A stretch of 7,860 nt of DNA from Rhodospirillales bacterium (GCA_015654825.1 JAATGE010000209.1:1-7860), one strand, 5' to 3'; shown: positions 1-5,833, counted from the stretch's first letter. The notes: generated by a model not told the origin, from the sequence alone. A program made the numbers and translations.

Positions 1-100
1 CGAGCCGCTGCTGCACCTCGCCGGCCTGTGCCGCCGCGGTCCCGCTCAGCGCCAGCGCCGCCAACGCCGCCGCGCCCAGAATGTTGGTGAAACTGGTCAT
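1..100 (-). CDS. Exported protein of unknown function, N-terminal 33 codons only
   Basis: A leftward reading frame begins with ATG at 98-100 and runs off the left edge. The visible 33 residues look like a Sec signal peptide: a short polar start (MTSFTN), a hydrophobic Ala/Leu-rich core of about 15 residues, and an AAAQA-G stretch that fits signal peptidase I cleavage after about residue 26. The mature part begins GEVQQRL. A purine run, AGGGG on the coding strand (108-112), lies 7 nt upstream and would serve as ribosome binding site. The gene is divergent from rocD. Nothing of the mature protein is visible, so no function can be given. A periplasmic or outer-membrane location is inferred from the signal peptide alone. 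Support is the signal peptide pattern plus the ribosome binding site; the short length limits certainty. Confidence 0.7.
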   Translation of the reverse strand, partial: MTSFTNILGAAALAALALSGTAAAQAGEVQQRL

Positions 101-282
101 TTATGTGCCCCTGTTCCGGTTACATCGAACACCAGGCCAGTTAGGCGCTTTGCCGCGCCGGTGTTTTACCCGCTGGTAACATAGCGTTGTTTCTTGTGAG
201 CCGGCGCGGCAAGGTAACCCGCCAAGCACCAGCCCACGCCAGGATTGCGTGCGTGAACCAGCAAAGCGACCCGAGGCCGTCC
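101..282. promoter_or_regulatory. Divergent intergenic control region with a 12-bp inverted repeat
   Basis: This gap lies between two divergently transcribed genes and so must carry both their promoters. It contains a perfect 12-bp inverted repeat, TTGCCGCGCCGG at 150-161 and CCGGCGCGGCAA at 201-212, separated by 39 nt. Inside it sits a smaller hairpin, TTACC (166-170) and GGTAA (175-179). GGTAAC occurs at both 175-180 and 213-218. I could not identify a convincing sigma-70 -35/-10 pair for either gene. The arrangement fits either a looped regulator site or an mRNA leader structure; which one cannot be decided from sequence alone. Confidence 0.4.
273..276 (+). promoter_or_regulatory. Ribosome binding site that decides the rocD start
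   Basis: GAGG ends 6 nt before the ATG at 283. The frame stays open upstream to a TTG at 187 and includes a GTG at 253. Only the ATG at 283 has good Shine-Dalgarno spacing and gives a protein of normal family length. The extra upstream residues would also run through the inverted repeat at 150-212. Confidence 0.6.
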
Positions 283-1512
283 ATGGATGCCATCTTCGAA
301 AACCAGCCGGCGCCCCGCACCACGGCGGACTACATCGCCCTCGAAGCGCTGTACGGCGCCACCAACTACAAGCCGCTCGATGTGGTGCTGACGCGCGGCC
401 AGGGCGTCTTCGTCTGGGACGTGGAGGGCCGCAAATACCTGGACTGCCTATCGGCGTATTCGGCGGTCAACCAGGGTCACTGCCACCCGCGCATCCTGGC
501 GGCGCTGACGGAGCAGGCGCAGCGCCTGACGCTGACCAGCCGCGCGTTCCGCAACGACCAGCTGGCTTTGTTCTACGCCGAGATCTGCGCCGCCACGAAC
601 ACGCACAAGGTGCTGCCGATGAACTCCGGCGCCGAGGCGGTCGAAAGCGCGCTGAAGCTGGCCCGCAAATGGGGCTACGAAGTGAAGGGCGTGCCGGAAG
701 GCCAGGCCGAAATCATCGTGTGCTCGGAAAACTTCCACGGCCGCACACTGACGATCGTCGGATTCTCAACCGACCCCGTGAGCCAGCGCAATTTCGGCCC
801 GTTCACGCCCGGTTTTCGCGTCGTGCCCTACGGCGACGCGGACGCCTTCGAAGCCGCCATCACGCCGAATACGGTGGCGATCCTGGTGGAACCGATCCAG
901 GGCGAGGCCGGCGTGATCATTCCGCCCGACGGCTATCTGCGCCGCGTGCGCGAGATTTGCAGCCGCGAGCGCGTCGTCATGGTCCTCGACGAAATCCAAA
1001 CCGGCTTCGGCCGCACCGGCAAGATGCTGGCGGAGGAACATGAAGGTGTCGAGGCCGACATGACGCTGGTCGGCAAGGCGCTGTCCGGCGGGTTCTATCC
1101 CGTCAGCGCCGTGCTGTCCAACATCGAGGTCATGGAGGTGCTGAAACCCGGAGAGCACGGCAGCACATTTGGCGGCAACCCGCTGGCCTGCGCGGTCGCC
1201 CGCATGGCGCTGCGCGTGCTGCGCGAGGAAGGCATGATCGAGAACGCGGCCGTGATGGGCGCCCGCCTGCAGGCCGGCCTGGCCGCGATCGGCTCGCCGC
1301 TGGTGCGTGACGTGCGTGGCCGCGGCTTGATGACTGCGGTCGAACTGCATCCGGATGCCGGCGGCGCCCGCGGCTATGTCAAGCGCCTTCAGGAACTGGG
1401 CGTGCTGTGCAAGGAAACCCACGACCATACGATCCGCATAGCGCCACCGCTGGTCATTACCGGCGAAGAGGTGGATTGGGCAGTGGAACGGTTTGCCGCT
1501 TCGTTGCGGTAA
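283..1512 (+). CDS. rocD: Ornithine aminotransferase (ornithine--oxo-acid transaminase)
   Basis: This 409-residue cytoplasmic PLP enzyme of class III (fold type I) moves the delta-amino group of L-ornithine to 2-oxoglutarate, giving glutamate-5-semialdehyde and glutamate in arginine/ornithine breakdown toward proline or glutamate. The N-terminal block YGATNYKPL (24-32) and the family-diagnostic [13 protein letters not shown] (57-69) match ornithine aminotransferases closely. Further landmarks are the cofactor phosphate loop NSGAEA (114-119), FHGRT with Arg154 in the expected substrate-carboxylate position, VEPIQGEAG with Glu208 as the residue that gates substrate binding in the human enzyme, the PLP-nitrogen aspartate Asp236 in [12 protein letters not shown], the Schiff-base Lys265 in GKALSGG, and HGSTFGGNP (292-300). 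Length is normal and no key residue is missing. The gene appears monocistronic: it is divergent from the exported-protein gene on its left and convergent with the gene on its right. I see no ornithine or arginine pathway partner in the window. Confidence 0.95.
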   Translation: MDAIFENQPAPRTTADYIALEALYGATNYKPLDVVLTRGQGVFVWDVEGRKYLDCLSAYSAVNQGHCHPRILAALTEQAQRLTLTSRAFRNDQLALFYAEICAATNTHKVLPMNSGAEAVESALKLARKWGYEVKGVPEGQAEIIVCSENFHGRTLTIVGFSTDPVSQRNFGPFTPGFRVVPYGDADAFEAAITPNTVAILVEPIQGEAGVIIPPDGYLRRVREICSRERVVMVLDEIQTGFGRTGKMLAEEHEGVEADMTLVGKALSGGFYPVSAVLSNIEVMEVLKPGEHGSTFGGNPLACAVARMALRVLREEGMIENAAVMGARLQAGLAAIGSPLVRDVRGRGLMTAVELHPDAGGARGYVKRLQELGVLCKETHDHTIRIAPPLVITGEEVDWAVERFAASLR

Positions 1513-1598
1513 TACCCACAGGCCAGGGAGGCGAATCGCATTTGGAATTTTCTTGGCATGACATTCGAGCCGGGCACTTCGACCCGAAACGAAAGCCA

Positions 1599-1688
1599 AA
1601 TTAACAAAAGTTTTTTGGTTCTTTTTTTCAAAAAAGAACAAGAGAAAGTTCTTCTTTTTGAAAAAAGAAGCAAAAACTTTTGTTAATT
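1599..1688. terminator. AT-rich nested inverted repeat, likely bidirectional terminator
   Basis: The outer arms are a perfect 17-bp inverted repeat: AATTAACAAAAGTTTTT at 1599-1615 and its complement at 1672-1688. Between them are two further hairpins. The first has GTTCTTTTTT at 1618-1627 paired with AAAAAAGAAC at 1630-1639 and a 2-nt loop. The second has CTTCTTTTT at 1651-1659 paired with AAAAAGAAG at 1662-1670. The fold is therefore a three-way-junction or cross-like structure. It sits between the 3' ends of two converging genes and gives T-runs on both strands, so termination in both directions is the natural inference. It is A/T-rich and lacks a normal GC stem followed by a T tract, so it is not a textbook intrinsic terminator. 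Confidence 0.6.
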
Positions 1689-1703
1689 GTTCCTTGTTCG
1701 CCG

Positions 1704-1780
1704 ACGTCTGGGGGCGGCTGGCCCGTCGTGCGCAGCACGCCTTCGGCGTGACGGGATCCAGGGCAGAGCCCTGGCCTTCC
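1704..1780 (+). repeat. Dispersed GC-rich palindromic repeat, copy 1
   Basis: This block matches the reverse complement of about 5580-5656 along its whole length with scattered substitutions. It contains two small hairpins. One has CACGCC at 1736-1741 and GGCGTG at 1745-1750 around a TTC loop, enclosed by CCCGTC (1722-1727) and GACGGG (1750-1755). The other has CCAGGGC at 1758-1764 and GCCCTGG at 1768-1774 around an AGA loop, followed by CCTTCC. The same stems with different three-base loops occur in the other copies. It lies just past the stop codon of paralogue A, so it may act in 3'-end formation as well as being a repeat. It resembles REP-type elements in size and form, but no associated transposase is present. 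Confidence 0.7.
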
Positions 1781-1809
1781 CTACAGACGAGCCCCCACGC
1801 GGGCTGGTA

Positions 1810-3420
1810 TCAGTCGTTAACGTAGGTTACCGGGCAATTGTCGCCGCCGAGTACCAGCGGGTCGCAATTGCCCTCGTCGGTCACTGTTCCCTGGGTAAAC
1901 GCGTCGACGATGACCGCCGAGGCGCCGTACAAGCCGCCGTTGTGATGGTTGGTCATGAGAAGAATGTCGCGCGCAAACGAGTTTCCGATGACGGACTGCC
2001 TGATGTATGTCTGCGGATAGAACGTGCCATCGCCGACCGGTTTGCCGCCAATGTCGTTGAACATTGCAAGACTATCGTCTCCGGTCGCTTCCGCTTTCAG
2101 GCCAAACACCGCGTTGCCGTATATTGGCGCGTCGTTCGGGTTGCCGATTTGCATGCCGCCGCTCTGGCTGGACAGGCACGGCACCTGTCCGCCGACCGGT
2201 GCGTCGCGCTCGATCGAGGAATTGTACACCTGCACGCCGAGGGTGCCGTCGGCGAGTCCTCCGCGTATGCCGCGAAACGTGCCGCGGGCGGCGCCGATCC
2301 ACACCATGTTGTTCATGATGACATCGGTGCCGCCCGACGGATTATCGTCGAACCAGAACGCGCTCGCATGATCGACCTTCATGCAGATCAGGTTCAAGGC
2401 GCCGCCGGTTGTCTCGGAATAGACGCTCGGGAAGTCGCGGTTGCTTACCGGCGTTGACAATGTAATCGTCCAGCGATCGGGAAAATTCGCCGCATCGGGC
2501 TGCGTCGGCTTTACCGCCGCGCGGATAGCGCCGCCGAGCGAAGGGTAGCCCCACGGATTTTGTGCGTTGGAGTCGGCGTCGGACGTCGATTGAATGAGTT
2601 TGGGGGCGGCGGTATTCGTGTACGCCCGCATGTAGATATTATTCGTAACGGTCGACAGCCCGGCGTCGGAGCAGCGGAGGTCGCCGTTTGCCGCACAATT
2701 TATATTGTACAGATCCAGCGGTGTCGGAAAACCGGCGGCGATATCGAGTGTCAGCGTGGTATAGTCCAGCCCGCCGAAGGTCCGGCTCGCCTGGGAAACA
2801 TAAGTTCCCTGCGTGGCCGAGTGATTGGGCTGAATCATGGTCATGTTTTCAATCAGCACGTGGGACACGCGGCCGCCGGCGATGCCGGTCAGACCGTTCG
2901 CGGTGATCAGGGTTGTTTCCCTCGCGCCCGCGCCTGAGATCACGAAGCATGGATTGCCGCTCAGTGTAACGACGCCGTCGGCCGCAGGGTTGCCGGCCAG
3001 GCATCCGTCGCTGGTCGGCCCGATTCCGCTAATATCGATCGCCGCTTTTTTCCAGGGCAGCGCATGTGGCTGTGAGGAAAAATCGTGGGTGCCGCGGGGA
3101 ACTTTGATCACATAGGGCAGCAACGGCTGGCTCGCGGTCGCGAAATACAGCTTGGCGTCCTTGATCGCCGCCGCGAAGTTCTGTTGGCAGAGCACTGTCG
3201 GTCCGGTCGACGTCGCGCCGGCCGGGCACTGGGCAAGGCCGTTGCCGTCCGCGCGGACGTAACTCGACATATCGACCGCGCAAACTGTTGCGCCCTGGAA
3301 GACCGTCGATTTACACTGCACCAGCGGCACGGTGAACTTGGCGCTTGCACCGCTTGCCAACAGCGCCAGTGCGCCGGCTAGTTTTATGCGATTGTAGCAT
3401 TTATTTGAGCTATTCAGCAT
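1810..3420 (-). CDS. Secreted beta-helix (pectate-lyase-like) protein, paralogue A
   Basis: This 536-residue protein has a Sec signal peptide: Lys/Arg near residues 7-13, a hydrophobic core LAGALALLASG, and cleavage after ASA at about residue 27. The ATG at 3420 is preferred over a GTG 21 bp upstream because GAGGT lies 6 nt before it and it makes the protein exactly as long as its tandem paralogue. The mature N-terminus resembles the entry region of pectate-lyase-type beta-helices: NFAAAIKDAKLYFA (81-94), then VIKVPRGTHDFSS (104-116). Later strands alternate as in a right-handed parallel beta-helix, for example VSHVLIENMTMIQPN (185-199), TDVIMNNMVWIG (365-376) and VQVYNSSIE (396-404). Two acidic pairs, FDD (357-359) and GDDS (447-450), are candidate catalytic or metal-binding residues. 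Twelve mature cysteines suggest disulfides formed after export. No polygalacturonase or pectate lyase active-site set is complete. Surface polysaccharide binding or cleavage is possible; the true function is unknown. Confidence 0.85.
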   Translation of the reverse strand: MLNSSNKCYNRIKLAGALALLASGASAKFTVPLVQCKSTVFQGATVCAVDMSSYVRADGNGLAQCPAGATSTGPTVLCQQNFAAAIKDAKLYFATASQPLLPYVIKVPRGTHDFSSQPHALPWKKAAIDISGIGPTSDGCLAGNPAADGVVTLSGNPCFVISGAGARETTLITANGLTGIAGGRVSHVLIENMTMIQPNHSATQGTYVSQASRTFGGLDYTTLTLDIAAGFPTPLDLYNINCAANGDLRCSDAGLSTVTNNIYMRAYTNTAAPKLIQSTSDADSNAQNPWGYPSLGGAIRAAVKPTQPDAANFPDRWTITLSTPVSNRDFPSVYSETTGGALNLICMKVDHASAFWFDDNPSGGTDVIMNNMVWIGAARGTFRGIRGGLADGTLGVQVYNSSIERDAPVGGQVPCLSSQSGGMQIGNPNDAPIYGNAVFGLKAEATGDDSLAMFNDIGGKPVGDGTFYPQTYIRQSVIGNSFARDILLMTNHHNGGLYGASAVIVDAFTQGTVTDEGNCDPLVLGGDNCPVTYVND

Positions 3421-3425
3421 GGCCG

Positions 3426-3430
3426 ACCTC
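3426..3430 (-). promoter_or_regulatory. Ribosome binding site that decides the paralogue A start
   Basis: GAGGT on the coding strand lies 6 nt upstream of the ATG at 3420. The alternative GTG start at 3441 has no comparable site, and using it would add seven residues that paralogue B lacks. Confidence 0.65.
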
Positions 3431-3689
3431 AATTTTGACACTTGTTAGCGTAGTAGAGACTAAATTTTAAGAATCTACCGCTCGTTCATCTGAAGATTTA
3501 GATGGCGTTAATGTCCGCGCGGACAAGGGATCGCCGGCTTCGGCGCAACATTTTTTTGTCGCAACATTGGGCCCTCGATTCGATGCGGTTGCTTGTCAGC
3601 AAGAATCCACGCAAATCGAAAATCGATCGGATCGTCCGATGACCGTCAATCGCAGGCGAGCTTCTGTGCCATGAGCCGAAGGAAGGTAG

Positions 3690-3809
3690 CCCCGGGGCCT
3701 TGGGCCTGCCCGCCCCGTCGAATGGGCCCGGGGCCCCCACCAGCCCCGGCTGGTTGGTGGTAGCCCGCCTCGCCACCGGGGGGCTCCACCAGCCAGGCGC
3801 GGCCGGTGG
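3690..3809. repeat. GC-rich palindromic block behind paralogue B, possible terminator
   Basis: Several inverted repeats are packed together here. ACCAGCC (3739-3745) pairs with GGCTGGT (3748-3754). CCACCGG (3773-3779) pairs with CCGGTGG (3803-3809). CCCCGGGG and GGGCCCGGGGCCC occur around 3690-3698 and 3724-3736. GGGGGCTCC occurs twice as a direct repeat, near 3779-3786 and 3808-3816. The block begins immediately after the paralogue B stop codon, so a role in transcript ending or 3'-end stability is plausible, though there is no T tract to make a standard intrinsic terminator. It does not clearly belong to the repeat family at 1704 and 5581. Confidence 0.45.
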
Positions 3810-3818
3810 GGGCTCCCT

Positions 3819-5429
3819 TCAGTATGTTACGTACGTCACCGGACAGTTGCCGTTGCCGAGCACCAACGGGTCGCAATGGCCCGCCTCGGCGATATGACTC
3901 TGCGTGAACGCATCGACCGCGACGCGCGAATTGCCGGCCATTCCACTATACTGCTGCGCATTCGTCAGAAGGATATCGCGGGCGAACGAATTGCCGATCG
4001 ACGACTGCGCGATCACCGACTGCGGATAGGTGCCGCCGCGCCCGGTCGGCGCCCCACCGATATCGTTGAACATCGCGATACTGTCGTCCCCAGTGGCCTC
4101 CGCGGTCAGACCGAATACAATGTTGCCGTAAATCGGCGGATCGGTCGGGCTACCAAATTCCATGCCGCCACTCTGGGTGGAAAGGCACGGCAGCTGCCCG
4201 CGGACCGCAGGGCCACGCCTGATCGTCGAGTTGTACACCTGTGCACCGTAACCGTCGCCGGTAAGGCTGCCCCGTATGCCACGGAACACGCCGCGGCTGG
4301 CGCCGATCCACACCATGTTGTTCATGATGACATCCGTGCCGCCAGCAGCATGATCGTCGAACCCGAAGGTCTGCGCGTTATCGACCTTCATGCAAATCAG
4401 GTTGGCGACCGACGACGTCGTCTCGGAGAAATAACTCGGAAAAGCCCGGTGGTTCAGCGGCTGCGAGGAGGTCAGCGTCCAGCGATTGGGGAATGCAGCG
4501 GCATCGGGCTGTATCGGCGGCACCATCATCGTCGGCACACCAGACCAACCCGGGAAACCCCACGCATATTGTGCGTTCGAATTGACGGCGGATGTCGAGG
4601 GGATCAGTTGCGGCGACGCAGTATTCGTATAGGCGCGCAAATAGATGTCGTTCGCGAGCGTTGCAAAACCGGAGGGCGAGCATCCCGCGGCGCCATTTCG
4701 CGCGCAGTTGATCATGTACAGTGCCATCGGCGTCGGAAAGCCCGGCGCGATATCCAACGTCAAGGTCGGATAGGTAACGCCCTGAACGTACTGGGTGCCC
4801 TGGCCGACGAAAATCCCCTGGGTCGTCGATTTGTTCGGTTGAACCAGCGTCATATTCTCAATCAGCACGTGCGACACGTTGCGGCCGTAGATCGCCGTCA
4901 CCCCGTTCGCCGTGGTCAGCGTCGTCTTGTCGGCGCCGGCGCCACTGATAATCAGGCAAGGATTCCCGCTCAGCGTGACCGTGCCGGTGGCCGCCGCCGC
5001 CGCGTCCAGGCATCCGGAACTCGCGGGCGCAATTCCACTGACGTCGATAACGCCTTGCGATGCCGGAAGTACCGTGCCCTGCGATGAGAGATCGTATGCG
5101 CCGCTCGGAATAGTAATGAGGTAGCTGCGGCTCGCCGAACCCGCCGCCGCGAAATACCGCCTGGCGTCGGTCAATGCCGCGGCAAAACTCTGCTCGCACA
5201 GCAATGGGCCGCCCGTCGAGGTAACGCCGGACGGGCACACCGGCATGGCGACGCTGGCACTATGGGTGTAGCGGCTCATATCGACCGCACACACGGTCGC
5301 GCCGCCGAAATTGACCGGCTGGCATTGCGCCAGGGGTGCGGCCGTCTTGGCACTGGCGCTCGCCACGATCAGCGAGGCAATCCCCGCCAGACCGACGCGG
5401 CTCATTAGTCTATAGGTATTGTGTCGCAT
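3819..5429 (-). CDS. Secreted beta-helix (pectate-lyase-like) protein, paralogue B
   Basis: This protein is also exactly 536 residues and aligns with paralogue A end to end without a gap; I count about 315 identical residues (59%) by eye. The signal peptide has Arg at 2, 7 and 11, a hydrophobic stretch LAGIASLIVAS and cleavage after ASA at about residue 27. Helix-type strands include ITIPSGAYDLSS (105-116), VSHVLIENMTLVQPN (185-199) and TDVIMNNMVWIG (365-376). The acidic pairs FDD (357-359) and GDDS (447-450) and all twelve mature cysteines (36, 47, 65, 78, 140, 158, 242, 250, 346, 415, 519, 529) are shared. The best conserved stretch is about 411-460. The ATG at 5429 has only a weak GGGG upstream; an internal ATG at codon 9 would shorten the signal peptide, and equal length with A supports the longer form. 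It likely has its own promoter in 5430-5580. Secretion is well supported. The fold is inferred and the activity is unknown. Confidence 0.85.
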   Translation of the reverse strand: MRHNTYRLMSRVGLAGIASLIVASASAKTAAPLAQCQPVNFGGATVCAVDMSRYTHSASVAMPVCPSGVTSTGGPLLCEQSFAAALTDARRYFAAAGSASRSYLITIPSGAYDLSSQGTVLPASQGVIDVSGIAPASSGCLDAAAAATGTVTLSGNPCLIISGAGADKTTLTTANGVTAIYGRNVSHVLIENMTLVQPNKSTTQGIFVGQGTQYVQGVTYPTLTLDIAPGFPTPMALYMINCARNGAAGCSPSGFATLANDIYLRAYTNTASPQLIPSTSAVNSNAQYAWGFPGWSGVPTMMVPPIQPDAAAFPNRWTLTSSQPLNHRAFPSYFSETTSSVANLICMKVDNAQTFGFDDHAAGGTDVIMNNMVWIGASRGVFRGIRGSLTGDGYGAQVYNSTIRRGPAVRGQLPCLSTQSGGMEFGSPTDPPIYGNIVFGLTAEATGDDSIAMFNDIGGAPTGRGGTYPQSVIAQSSIGNSFARDILLTNAQQYSGMAGNSRVAVDAFTQSHIAEAGHCDPLVLGNGNCPVTYVTY

Positions 5430-5580
5430 GGGGACCCCAAATGTGAGACGTCGCTGCGGAAGGAGGCGTTGGCCTTCCCGTTATCCGCGATACGTCCTAA
5501 ATTTGGGATAATTCCCAGCCCGCCGGACAATTGCCAGGCGGGCAGGGGGTACTGAGCGCACCGTCAAGGAGAGGTTAAGG
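5430..5580 (-). promoter_or_regulatory. Upstream control region of paralogue B
   Basis: Read toward paralogue B, this region offers a weak sigma-70-like pair: CTGGCA (plus-strand 5532-5537) and AATTAT (plus-strand 5508-5513) with an 18-nt spacer, each matching the consensus at 4 of 6 positions. A 26-bp palindrome at 5518-5543 overlaps the proposed -35 and spacer, which would suit a repressor or activator site. A second small inverted element, GGGA-N4-TCCC, lies at 5505-5516 and overlaps the proposed -10. The leader from there to the ATG would be about 70 nt. The promoter call is tentative; the palindrome is plain. Confidence 0.3.
5518..5543. promoter_or_regulatory. Operator-like imperfect palindrome before paralogue B
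   Basis: Seven-base arms, GCCCGCC at 5518-5524 and GGCGGGC at 5537-5543, are perfectly complementary and centred exactly on CAATTG (5528-5533). Only four of the 26 positions fail to pair. Exact symmetry about a central hexamer is typical of sites for dimeric regulators. A hairpin in RNA is the alternative, but the 12-nt middle would make it weak. The cognate regulator is not in the window. Confidence 0.45.
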
Positions 5581-5833
5581 AAAGGCCAGGGCTCCGCCCT
5601 GGACCCGTCACGCCGCAGGCGTGCTACGCCCGACGGGGCCAGTAGGCCCCAGACCCCATTACCTGTTCCGTATCTCGCTTCGGCTGCGCGTCAGTCGGTT
5701 AAGACTCCCGCCGCGCAGCGCGAGGCTGCCGGCGGCAGTCAATTGCACCCGCGTCAATGCCAGTCTCGGAACAGATGAAATGGGGTCTGGGGCCTACTGG
5801 CCCCAGCGGGTCCAGGGCAGCGCCCTGGCCTTT
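5581..5833. repeat. Composite 253-bp inverted-repeat element (repeat copies 2 and 3, head to head)
   Basis: The two ends are complementary over 26 bp (5582-5607 with 5807-5832) with two mismatches, both in a hairpin loop. A second pair of arms (5635-5660 with 5779-5804) is a perfect 26-bp match. CTGTTCCG (5663-5670) pairs with CGGAACAG (5767-5774), and GCTGCGCG (5683-5690) pairs with CGCGCAGC (5712-5719) in the middle. The left half (5580-5656) is an inverted copy of the repeat at 1704-1780. The right half (5781-5832) is a shorter copy lacking a hairpin of about 25 nt. The element starts 12 bp past the carrier protein stop codon. No flanking target-site duplication is obvious and it encodes no credible protein, so it is either a MITE/REP-doublet-like element or a large 3'-end structure. 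Confidence 0.75.

Larger units (their letters stand above)
1513..1809. other. Convergent intergenic region between rocD and paralogue A
   Basis: This 297-bp gap between two converging genes holds no credible gene. Its first 85 bp show nothing recognisable. It then contains the AT-rich nested inverted repeat at 1599-1688 and, after a short spacer, a GC-rich palindromic repeat at 1704-1780. Both are described separately. Base composition swings sharply, from strongly A/T in the first element to strongly G/C in the second. Confidence 0.8.
3421..3818. promoter_or_regulatory. Intergenic region between the two paralogues
   Basis: This gap of about 400 bp holds no credible gene. The half near paralogue A (3421-3640) is relatively A/T-rich and is the likely control region of that gene. 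It has a perfect 12-bp palindrome, GTCCGCGCGGAC at 3513-3524, and a direct repeat CGCAACATT at 3544-3552 and 3560-3568 (16-bp period, on the same helix face at about 1.5 turns). I cannot name a -10 or -35 box with confidence. The half near paralogue B (about 3690-3818) is a very GC-rich palindromic block described separately. Confidence 0.5.

Noticed and set aside
187..282. N-terminal extension of rocD from a TTG or GTG start
   Set aside because: The extension has no family similarity, runs through the inverted repeat, and the ATG at 283 has a well-spaced GAGG and gives normal length.
249..1043. 264-codon open frame overlapping rocD in another frame
   Set aside because: Arg/Pro/Gly-rich shadow typical of GC-rich coding DNA. 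The rocD frame is unmistakable.
766..1641. 291-codon leftward open frame antisense to rocD
   Set aside because: It reads through the AT-rich hairpin element and the complement of rocD, and its sequence is His/Ala/Arg-rich with no recognisable domain.
1687..2457. 256-codon rightward open frame over the 3' part of paralogue A
   Set aside because: It begins inside the repeat region and runs antisense to the conserved beta-helix gene, with no ribosome binding site.
3421..3441. Upstream GTG start for paralogue A giving 543 residues
   Set aside because: The ATG at 3420 has a GAGGT at good spacing and gives exactly the same length as paralogue B.
3876..5087. 403-codon rightward open frame antisense to paralogue B
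   Set aside because: The opposite strand encodes a protein with a signal peptide and a close paralogue. This frame is Arg-rich shadow, and the matching frame over paralogue A is interrupted.
5518..5543. Sigma-54 promoter suggested by TGGCA on the leftward strand
   Set aside because: The required GG/GC spacing to a TTGC-type -12 element is not present.
5581..5833. CRISPR array or insertion sequence
   Set aside because: There is no regular repeat-spacer series and no transposase gene. The repeats are a single inverted pair, and no target-site duplication is visible.
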